The notes under the pieces are model-generated. The model was not told where the DNA came from, made no database searches, and saw nothing but the letters and a program-made list of their open reading frames with translations. Both the position numbers and the translations under genes were made by a program. Of a stretch of 64,000 nucleotides of DNA, positions 35,437 to 42,766 are shown piece by piece (position 1 is the stretch's first letter; the number at the start of each line of letters is the position of its first letter). Location of the stretch: assembly GCA_003598175.1 (NCBI GenBank), contig QZKN01000151.1, positions 18,897-82,896 on the forward strand, written 5' to 3'. Source of the stretch: Candidatus Omnitrophota bacterium (GTDB lineage Bacteria > Hinthialibacterota > Hinthialibacteria > Hinthialibacterales > Hinthialibacteraceae).

Positions 35437-35601
35437 ATGGATTGGCAAACCTTGATCGTATTTATGATTGTTGTTCTATGTGGTTTTTGGGCTGGTGGAC
35501 ATATTTATCGTTCTCTGACCGGCGGCTGCTGCTACCGTTGTGTAAAAATGAAGCGAATGGCCATGCAATCTTCCCGCATCTCCAAAAAAGAAGAAAAATA
35601 A
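35437..35601 (+). CDS. FeoB-associated Cys-rich membrane protein
   Basis: 54 residues, easily missed because a longer overlapping reading frame contains it. AAGGAG (35425-35430) precedes the ATG at 35437. One hydrophobic helix (LIVFMIVVLCGFWAGGHIY) is followed by a short GGCCYRCVKMK cysteine motif and a basic tail. This is the layout of PF12669 proteins encoded directly after feoB in many bacteria. Its role in Fe(II) uptake is not established; metal delivery or FeoB assembly has been suggested. Position and motif make the call reasonable. Confidence 0.8.
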   Translation: MDWQTLIVFMIVVLCGFWAGGHIYRSLTGGCCYRCVKMKRMAMQSSRISKKEEK

Positions 35602-35663
35602 TCCGTGGGTTCGTCAACCGCTGTTTTTACGGTACCCTCCCCTGCCATCCTCATTAAACTATG

Positions 35664-35669
35664 TATAAT
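35664..35669 (+). promoter_or_regulatory. Candidate -10 box upstream of the PEP-synthase-like gene
   Basis: A perfect TATAAT about 40 bp upstream of the ATG at 35710, between the feo cluster and this gene. There is no good -35 (CCTGCC at 17-base spacing). Confidence 0.3.
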
Positions 35670-35709
35670 ACTGCCACCAGTCATAATCCATAATATCGCA
35701 GGATGGATT

Positions 35710-38319
35710 ATGTTGTTCAACCCATCAAAACCGGTCGAGGATGAATTGATGGATTCAAACGGTGGATCCCATCATCATGATCAGAGTGAAACCATGAAGT
35801 GGTTAAGCAACCTATTTAAAAAGGAATCCCGAAAAACCGGCGCTTCCTTGCTCACGCTGAACGATAGATTGCGTGATTTTCTCACGCTGTTGCATAAACA
35901 TGACCAGGTTCTTGCCGTTCTGGGCGACATGGAGGAAAAACATCAAAAAGCCGAACCGTTTGACATCCACTATATCCGTTCGAGTTTGAATGAAATCCGT
36001 CACGGCATGAATCTGATCGTCGAAAAAATGATCGCACTCGGCGGTGAAAAATATGGGATCTTGCGGGAACGATGCGCCGTCATCGAATCCGAGATCGCGA
36101 GCGTATGTCCCGGCGCCCATCCGATTGAACCGGACGAATTCATCATCCCTTTCAATCAATTGGATCGCAGTCATGCTCCCGGCGTCGGCAGCAAGAACGC
36201 ACAGCTGGGTGAATTGAAAACCAAATTGAGCATTCCGGTTCCGGAGGGATTCGCCATTACCGCCTGGGCTTATCAACATTTTCTTACCGTCAACCGGTTG
36301 CAAACCAAAATCGACGAATATCTCGATAAAGTCGATCTGTCACGTCTTGACGAACTCGAACAGGTCAGCCGGGAAGTGCAATTGCTTATTACCACGAGTC
36401 CCGTTCCGCGTGATTTGGAGGACGCCATCTACGCCGCCTATGATGATTTGAAGTCCCGCGTGCCGTTGGGAAGAGTGGCTCTGCGTTCCAGCGCCATAGC
36501 GGAAGACGCCTTTTACAGCTTCGCCGGACAATACGCCACGATTCTCAATGTACGCGAAAATCATCTGATCGATCATTACAAAGACATTCTCGCCAGCCAA
36601 TTTTCCGCCAAAGCAATCTATTATCTCCTCGGCCATACCTTATCCGAGGCGGAATTCGCCATGAGCGTGGGATGCGTGGCCATGGTGGACGCGGCGGCCG
36701 GCGGCGTGGTCTATACACGCAATCCGATTCATCCCGACCGCGATTGTCTTTTGGTTCATTCCGTTTTCGGTTTGGGAAAATCGCTCGTGGATGGCACGTT
36801 GACGCCGGATGTGTTCCGCATCGCAAGGCGGGATGGGACTATCGAAAAGTCTCACATTGCCCCAAAGCCGACCCGGTTGGTGTTGAAAAATGATGAAGGG
36901 ATCGAAGAGGAGAAGGTGCCCGAAGAAAAGCAGACACAAGCCTCGATCGAGCCGTTCCATCTCACCCAACTGGTGGATTATGCGTTGAAAATCGAAGCCC
37001 ATTACGGCTGCCCGCAGGACATCGAATGGGCCATCGATCGCGAAGGGCGGCTGTGCTTTTTGCAGACGCGTCCCCTGCGCGTGATACAACCGCAAATCGC
37101 GGCTCTCGATCCCTACGTTCCCGGCATGAAAACGATTTTATCCGGCGGGATCACCGTTTACCCGGGTGTGGGCGCGGGACCGGTTTTTCATATTGCTTCC
37201 ACGCAAAACCTGCCTGACGTCCCCGACGGCGCGGTGCTCGTGGCGCCTCATCCCTTTCCCGGTTTGGTCACGGTCATGAACAAGATCAATGCGTTGGTTA
37301 CCGAAATCGGCGGCGTAGCCAGCCACATGGCCACGCTGGCGCGTGAAGTGCGATTGCCCACATTAGTCGGCGTGAAGGAAGCGCGGCAGCTGCCATCCAA
37401 TCAAACCGTCACTGTCGATGCCACGGGTGGATGTATTTTTGACGGAATTCACCCGGATTTGGGCGAGCGGCGCTGCATGAAACACGAACTGTTTGAAGAT
37501 ACGGCGCGTTATCAATTGCTCCACCAATTATTATCCAAAATCTCTCCGCTCAATCTGTTGAATCCCGCCGACGAGGATTTTGTCGCATCCAAATGCCTGA
37601 CCTATCACGACGTCATTCGTTTTGCGCATCAAAAAGCGTTGGAAGAAATGTTTGCCGGCGCCCAAAAAATGAGAGACAAACATCGCCTGGGCGCTCGCTT
37701 GAAGAGCGACATTCCACTGCCGGTGAATATCATATCCATCGAAAAGGAATGTCTCGATCCCGGTAAGAAATGGGTGGAAGCGGATGAACTCTGCTCGGTT
37801 CTGATGCAATCGTTTTGGCAAGGGATCAAGGATCAGGGCTGGCCTTCGCAGCGGCCGACGACCGATGTTAAAGGATTTATGTCCGCCGTGGCGACCACCA
37901 TGACCATGGGCAGCCAACCGGAATTTCAGGAAAACAGTTTTGCGATTGTCAGCAAGGAATATATGATCTTAAGTTTGAATCTGGGCTATCACTTCACCAC
38001 CATTGAAGCGATTTGCGCGAATGAGAAGGATAAGAGTTATATTCGTTTCCAACACAAGGGCGGCGGCGCGCCATTCGACCGGCGCGTCCGGCGCGTTCGC
38101 ATCCTGTCCGATGTGTTCGCGAAGATGGGATACGAATATATCAGCAAAGGCGATTTTTTCGAAGCAACAATATCCTATTTGAGTTGCCGGATCATCAATG
38201 AAAAATTACGTCTGCTTGGCCGTTTATGCATGTTAACCAAACAACTCGACATGGCATTGTCGAACGACGCCATCGCGGAATGGTATTCGGAAGATATTAT
38301 AAAGAAAATGAAATTATAA
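35710..38319 (+). CDS. PEP-synthase-like protein (PPDK N-terminal + swivelling His domain) with unfamiliar C-terminus
   Basis: About 869 residues from the ATG at 35710 (AGGA six bases upstream); ATGs at 35749 and 35794 are possible. A helical N-terminus (about 1-150) precedes a pyruvate-phosphate-dikinase N-terminal ATP-grasp domain (about 150-465; ALRSSAIAEDAFYSFAGQYA, VVYTRNPIHPDRD, DIEWAIDREGRLCFLQTRPL). The swivelling phosphohistidine domain follows (about 485-575), with catalytic His539 in EIGGVASHMATLAREVRLP. The PEP/pyruvate TIM barrel is absent; residues about 590-869 are an unrecognised, partly helical region (e.g. SKEYMILSLNLGYHFTTIEA, FQHKGGGAPFDRRVRRV). So phosphotransfer to the His is plausible while the final acceptor is unknown. 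A double-CBS protein follows after 12 bp, likely in one operon. Confidence 0.85.
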   Translation: MLFNPSKPVEDELMDSNGGSHHHDQSETMKWLSNLFKKESRKTGASLLTLNDRLRDFLTLLHKHDQVLAVLGDMEEKHQKAEPFDIHYIRSSLNEIRHGMNLIVEKMIALGGEKYGILRERCAVIESEIASVCPGAHPIEPDEFIIPFNQLDRSHAPGVGSKNAQLGELKTKLSIPVPEGFAITAWAYQHFLTVNRLQTKIDEYLDKVDLSRLDELEQVSREVQLLITTSPVPRDLEDAIYAAYDDLKSRVPLGRVALRSSAIAEDAFYSFAGQYATILNVRENHLIDHYKDILASQFSAKAIYYLLGHTLSEAEFAMSVGCVAMVDAAAGGVVYTRNPIHPDRDCLLVHSVFGLGKSLVDGTLTPDVFRIARRDGTIEKSHIAPKPTRLVLKNDEGIEEEKVPEEKQTQASIEPFHLTQLVDYALKIEAHYGCPQDIEWAIDREGRLCFLQTRPLRVIQPQIAALDPYVPGMKTILSGGITVYPGVGAGPVFHIASTQNLPDVPDGAVLVAPHPFPGLVTVMNKINALVTEIGGVASHMATLAREVRLPTLVGVKEARQLPSNQTVTVDATGGCIFDGIHPDLGERRCMKHELFEDTARYQLLHQLLSKISPLNLLNPADEDFVASKCLTYHDVIRFAHQKALEEMFAGAQKMRDKHRLGARLKSDIPLPVNIISIEKECLDPGKKWVEADELCSVLMQSFWQGIKDQGWPSQRPTTDVKGFMSAVATTMTMGSQPEFQENSFAIVSKEYMILSLNLGYHFTTIEAICANEKDKSYIRFQHKGGGAPFDRRVRRVRILSDVFAKMGYEYISKGDFFEATISYLSCRIINEKLRLLGRLCMLTKQLDMALSNDAIAEWYSEDIIKKMKL

Positions 38320-38331
38320 AGGAGTGAAACG

Positions 38332-38853
38332 ATGAATCCCATAAAGGTGGGGGATGTGATGATCCCTCTTGCACATTACCCTCATATTCCCTATTGGTTC
38401 ACCTTGCGGCAGGCCATGGTGGAGATGGAAAAATCCGAAATCGAAATGGACGGACGAAAATCCCTTCCGCGTATCATTTTGGTCTTCGATGAAGCATATC
38501 AATTGTTGGGAATGATTCGACGGCGGGATATTCTGCGGGGATTGGAACCCAATTTTTCGGACGGGCAATCGTTGTACAAGCAAGACATCGCATCGGAGGA
38601 ACATGCAAGCTGCTCGGAGGACCTCTCGTTTGATCGGATCGTAAACCTGTTGAAAGAACACGCTGAAAGGCCGGTTCGAGAGGTCATGTTGCCCATCGAG
38701 GTCACCGTCGAATTCGAGGATTTCATCACCAACGCCATTTACAAAATGGTTGAAAACAATTTAAGCCTGATTCCGGTTTTAAAAGACGGGCAGGTGGTCG
38801 GCGTTATCCGTTCCGTCGACGTGTTTCAGCGCCTCGCAAAATTAATCATGTGA
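38332..38853 (+). CDS. Double-CBS domain protein
   Basis: 173 residues: two CBS motifs, about 5-75 (VGDVMIPLAHYPHIPYWFTL, RIILVFDEAYQLLGMIRRRD) and about 110-170 (REVMLPIEVTVEFEDF, NLSLIPVLKDGQVVGVIRSV). CBS pairs bind adenine nucleotides such as AMP or ATP and regulate linked proteins. It lies 12 bp after the PEP-synthase-like gene with AAAGGAG before the ATG, so the two are an operon. It may sense energy charge and control the kinase-like protein; that is inference. No membrane segment is present. Confidence 0.85.
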   Translation: MNPIKVGDVMIPLAHYPHIPYWFTLRQAMVEMEKSEIEMDGRKSLPRIILVFDEAYQLLGMIRRRDILRGLEPNFSDGQSLYKQDIASEEHASCSEDLSFDRIVNLLKEHAERPVREVMLPIEVTVEFEDFITNAIYKMVENNLSLIPVLKDGQVVGVIRSVDVFQRLAKLIM

Positions 38854-39061
38854 GGAATCGTAATTGATCGGCGCGAATGGTTTTACGAAGAGTGAGATAA
38901 AAGGGTTGGATTCGGTGGTTGATGTTGGTAGTTGTCTCGCCAGGCGCCGCTGGATTGGCCGCCGCCGGATCGTGTCTGAAAAATATTAATACGTTGTAAT
39001 TTGTGCTTTCGCTTCTTTCACTCCATCAAAGCTCAATTCCGTTGCTCAAGCAAAGGGATTC

Positions 39062-41332
39062 TTACGATGGCCGATTAAATTCGTGACTCGCCAACACCCG
39101 CCGCAACTCCTCTTTCAACGCCTCATGTTCGGTTTGAATCAAATTCGGATCCGTTTTGTGCAGTCGATCCGCCGCCTCATACGCTTCGCGCAAAAGTCCG
39201 GCGTCTTCGAAGGGATCGCCGATGCGGAATTTCAAATGGCCGCTTTGGCGGGTACCAAAATATTCGCCCGGTCCGCGAAGTTTCAAATCTTCCTCGGCGA
39301 TTTTGAATCCGTCGCGGGTTTGTTCGAGCACTTTCATTCGTTGTTCGGCGAATGGAGAGATCATGGCGGGCGTGACCAGAATGCAGAATGATTTCTGCGT
39401 TCCCCGCCCGACGCGCCCCCGCAATTGATGCAGCTGTGCCAGGCCGAAACGATCCGCGCCGAGGATGACGATGATGGCGGCGTTGGGGAGATCCACTCCC
39501 ACCTCAATTACCGTAGTAGCCACAACCACGTCGATTTCCCCCGCGCGCATTTTTTCCATTACGTCGCTTTTCATGTTGGCGGAATGACGGCCATGCAGAA
39601 TCTCGACGCGGCGATGGGGAAGAAAGGTTTGCGAGAGACGTTCGAAGGCCTCTTCGGTCGAAGGGAGTTGCGGCGCATTCTCGGATGGCTCGATGATGGG
39701 ACAGACGACGTACGCCTGTTGTCCCGCTTCAATTTTCTGATCGACAAATTCCCAAATTTTTCGTTCATTTTCCCATGTTGTCCAACGGGTAACAATGGGC
39801 GGACGTCCCGGGGGAAGTGTACGAATGACGGAATTATCCATGTCGCCGAACAACGTCAGAGACAAGGTGCGGGGAATGGGAGTTGCGGTGGTCACCAGCA
39901 GGTCGGGATGGTCGCCTTTTTCCATCAAGTGTTGACGCTGCGCTACTCCGAATTTATGCTGTTCGTCCACCACGACCAAGCCCAGGCGCGCAAAATTGAC
40001 GCGTTCCTGAAAAAGAGCGTGTGTGCCGATCACAATGTGGGCGGAGCCGCAGGCCACGGCTTGTAGGATTTCGCGGGATTCCTTCGCTGTGACGCTGCCG
40101 GTCAGCACAACCACGTTGATCGAGGGAATACAGGCTGTCAACCGCCGGATCGAAGCGGCGTGTTGCTGCGCCAGGATTTCGGTTGGCGCCATAAGCGCGG
40201 CCTGATATCCGCCGGCGGCGGCAACGAGCATGGCGTAGAGTGAAACCACGGTTTTGCCGGAACCGACGTCGCCATGCAGAAGACGATTCATCGGCGCGGG
40301 AGAGCAGAGTTCCTCTTGAATCTCGCGGCAGACCTTGTATTGATCTTCGGTGAATTGAAACGGCAGGTTCTGCAGAAAGATTGCCGGCCAGTGCGATGGC
40401 GTGGACGGATCGAGCGGGGACGAAATGATATCGGAAAGCGGATCGGGTGAGGGAGGGATGTGGCTGATCCCATCCAATTTCTTCACTTTGGCGCGATAAC
40501 GCCGGAGGATGAGCTGATGCAGAAAAAATTCCTCAAAAATCAGACGATTGCGCGCCGTGCGCCACACCGATGGGGATTGCCGGTTTTGGGTTTCGAATAG
40601 TTTTTGCTGAAGTAAATCCGCTTCCGATAATTCGATATCCGTTGGTGCGCCTTCGCCGGGTTGGGGAGTATGCAGGATACGAAATGTTTCCGTTCGGGTG
40701 GGAAACCGGTTATCCGCAAGAATGAATGGCGGAAGAAATTCCTGCAGATAGGATTGAAAGCGCTCGAATGCGTGCTGCACAACTTTTTTGATGATAGTAT
40801 GCGTCAATCCTTGCGTCAGCGGATACACCGGCATGAACTCAGCCGCTCCCGCATGTTCTTCTTCTACGATTTTTAATTTGGGATTCGACATTTGGATATA
40901 ATGATCATATAATTCCGCCTTCCCGTGCAGCAGCAAATGCAGGCCGTTGCGTATTTTCCCTTCCAGGAAGGGTTGATTGAACCAGACGACCTGCATGGAG
41001 CCGCTGTGGTCTTCGATGGTTACATTGAAAATGTGCCGGACTTTACTCAAATTGCGGGGGATGCGGGGCTGGTAGAACGTAACCTTGCCCAAAACGGTGG
41101 TGACCTGCCCGGGAATCAGATTACGAATCGGAGTCCGAGTATGAAAATCCTCAAATCCTCGTGGAATGTGCCACAAGAGATCGCGAACGGTCAGTATCCC
41201 CATTTTTTCAAACAATTTTGCCCGTTGCGGTCCGACGCCGGGGCAAAACATGATGGGGGTATCCAGACCTTCACCCTGAAAAACCTTTGGTTTTTCCTTC
41301 TTTTTCGGGGATGCTGAGGATTTTCCACTCAT
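39062..41332 (-). CDS. recG: ATP-dependent DNA helicase RecG
   Basis: 756 residues from the ATG at 41332, which overlaps the folB stop as ATGA, showing coupling; a longer reading frame from 41398 is rejected. The N-terminal wedge/OB domain (about 60-190) has VLGKVTFYQPRIPRN and VTIEDHSGSMQVVWFNQPF. Helicase motifs are complete: LLHGDVGSGKTVVSLYA (Walker A about 353), VVDEQHKFGVAQR (the RecG DEQH box), TATPIPRTLSLTLFGDMD, and VVATTVIEVGVDLPNA with QLRGRVGRG. RecG reverses stalled replication forks and branch-migrates junctions. It is the last gene of a three-gene operon after a membrane protein and folB. Confidence 0.95.
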   Translation of the reverse strand: MSGKSSASPKKKEKPKVFQGEGLDTPIMFCPGVGPQRAKLFEKMGILTVRDLLWHIPRGFEDFHTRTPIRNLIPGQVTTVLGKVTFYQPRIPRNLSKVRHIFNVTIEDHSGSMQVVWFNQPFLEGKIRNGLHLLLHGKAELYDHYIQMSNPKLKIVEEEHAGAAEFMPVYPLTQGLTHTIIKKVVQHAFERFQSYLQEFLPPFILADNRFPTRTETFRILHTPQPGEGAPTDIELSEADLLQQKLFETQNRQSPSVWRTARNRLIFEEFFLHQLILRRYRAKVKKLDGISHIPPSPDPLSDIISSPLDPSTPSHWPAIFLQNLPFQFTEDQYKVCREIQEELCSPAPMNRLLHGDVGSGKTVVSLYAMLVAAAGGYQAALMAPTEILAQQHAASIRRLTACIPSINVVVLTGSVTAKESREILQAVACGSAHIVIGTHALFQERVNFARLGLVVVDEQHKFGVAQRQHLMEKGDHPDLLVTTATPIPRTLSLTLFGDMDNSVIRTLPPGRPPIVTRWTTWENERKIWEFVDQKIEAGQQAYVVCPIIEPSENAPQLPSTEEAFERLSQTFLPHRRVEILHGRHSANMKSDVMEKMRAGEIDVVVATTVIEVGVDLPNAAIIVILGADRFGLAQLHQLRGRVGRGTQKSFCILVTPAMISPFAEQRMKVLEQTRDGFKIAEEDLKLRGPGEYFGTRQSGHLKFRIGDPFEDAGLLREAYEAADRLHKTDPNLIQTEHEALKEELRRVLASHEFNRPS

Positions 41333-41697
41333 GACGAATGCTTGCGAGTCCGTTCGATCTCCACTCCCACCAATCCGTCGAATTCGGGAATACAACACTT
41401 GGGTTTTATTGCTTTGATTCGGACCGATTCGCCCCCTCTCTCGAAAATCATGGTTGCGATGTGTTCACACAAGGTTTCGAGAAGAATAAACGTTTTCGAT
41501 TCCGCCATTCTTCTGATATCGTGAAACACCGCTTCATAATCCAGCGTATCTTCCAGACGCTCCGTTGTCGCCGCTTTTTTTGTGTCAAATGCAATATGAA
41601 TATCGAGGCGAACGGGTTGAACTGATTCCCGTTCTTCCCTCGTCACGCCGATATGAAGCGGGATGGTTACTTGTTCGAGAAAAATAATATCATTCAT
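41329..41697 (-). CDS. folB: Dihydroneopterin aldolase FolB
   Basis: 122 residues, the size of the family. IPLHIGVTREERESVQPVRL holds the catalytic Glu of the FolB tunnel fold, LEDTLDYEAVFHDIRRMAE matches the DYEA region, and IKAIKPKCCIPEFDGLVGVE has the catalytic Lys and pterin-binding Pro. It converts 7,8-dihydroneopterin to 6-hydroxymethyl-7,8-dihydropterin in folate synthesis. Its stop overlaps the recG start (ATGA), so the two are translated together. Confidence 0.9.
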   Translation of the reverse strand: MNDIIFLEQVTIPLHIGVTREERESVQPVRLDIHIAFDTKKAATTERLEDTLDYEAVFHDIRRMAESKTFILLETLCEHIATMIFERGGESVRIKAIKPKCCIPEFDGLVGVEIERTRKHSS

Positions 41698-41715
41698 TTT
41701 TTATAAGGAATCGGT

Positions 41716-42516
41716 TTATTTCGTAATTTCCTCGACGTACTCATCGAAATGAAGAACAATGAAGTCCAGCACGGCCGCATTGTCATCGGGCTGGAAGGTA
41801 TCGGCCGTCTGTTTGAGAATCTCCGCATTTTGCGGGACAAAATCCACTTTACGCAGGTTTTTTTGCAGGTCGTCGCGATTCATTCTGTTTCCGTGGATTT
41901 TGGTTCTTCCCAAATCGATGTTGACATCTTTCGTTTTTATTTGCGCCTCATCAAAATGGTGCAGATAATTCTCCCACATTGAGACCCCCTCCTCAAAACC
42001 GTTTTCCGCCGCCTTCGCGAGCGTACCGAGACAGGTGCGGGTAAGCCATTGATATTCTTTCAGGGACATTTCCTGTTCGTCCAGTTTTTGAACCTGCTTC
42101 TGCGCGATATTCGCCGCCATATTGGCAGCCAGATGCACGATATCTTTGATTTTACCGATGCCTTTCAATTTCGATTTAATCCCTTCCGATTCGAATTGTT
42201 TGCCGATTTCATCGCCGGTTAGTTCCAATTTCTGCAGGTATTCCGTGGCAAACTCGACGGCCTCGACGCGGATTTGAAGAAAGGCTTTTACCCGTTCCTC
42301 ATTCATCACCCCGTCGTCCGGTGGAGTGAACGGATAATCCTGATCGAGTTTTTGAAACTCTATCGCCACTTCCTGATAAGCGGCCTGGATTTCCTGCCCG
42401 AATTGATAACCCTGATAGGCGATGAATCCGATTCCGCCCGCCATCAATAAGGAAAACAGCAGGACGAATAATCCGCAACCCATACACCCCCATAAAAAGA
42501 CTTTGTTTTTTGCCAT
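41716..42516 (-). CDS. Membrane-anchored protein of unknown function upstream of folB
   Basis: 266 residues. A hydrophobic helix near the N-terminus (FVLLFSLLMAGGIGFIAYQG) anchors it, after a short Cys-containing cytoplasmic start (MAKNKVFLWGCMGCG). The rest is a long, acidic, mostly helical region of charged heptads (e.g. EERVKAFLQIRVEAVEFATE, AANMAANIAQKQVQKLDEQE), probably periplasmic. The C-terminus (DTFQPDDNAAVLDFIVLHFD) has no known motif. No Cys pair, catalytic triad or zinc site is apparent. The ATG has GGAG nine bases upstream; the gap to folB is 18 bp, so it is in an operon with folB and recG. Similar single-anchor proteins occur in other candidate-phylum genomes, but I do not recognise this one. 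Confidence 0.7.
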   Translation of the reverse strand: MAKNKVFLWGCMGCGLFVLLFSLLMAGGIGFIAYQGYQFGQEIQAAYQEVAIEFQKLDQDYPFTPPDDGVMNEERVKAFLQIRVEAVEFATEYLQKLELTGDEIGKQFESEGIKSKLKGIGKIKDIVHLAANMAANIAQKQVQKLDEQEMSLKEYQWLTRTCLGTLAKAAENGFEEGVSMWENYLHHFDEAQIKTKDVNIDLGRTKIHGNRMNRDDLQKNLRKVDFVPQNAEILKQTADTFQPDDNAAVLDFIVLHFDEYVEEITK

Positions 42517-42766
42517 GATCGCTTCTCCCTCTTCAACAATCTATACGTATGGTCCCCATTTTTTTTCGCACGGCAAGAAAAAAATATCAAATCACCACGC
42601 CGCGAAATGTCAATCATATACGACAATGATGGCATCGAACCATAAAATTATCAATTGCGGATAACCTGTTCATGCCGCTTGCCATGTTTTGGTTCCATCG
42701 GAATTGTTTTTCCTGACGCTTCCACGATTTCATGATATGATATCAAGAAAAAAACAGGATTTTAAG

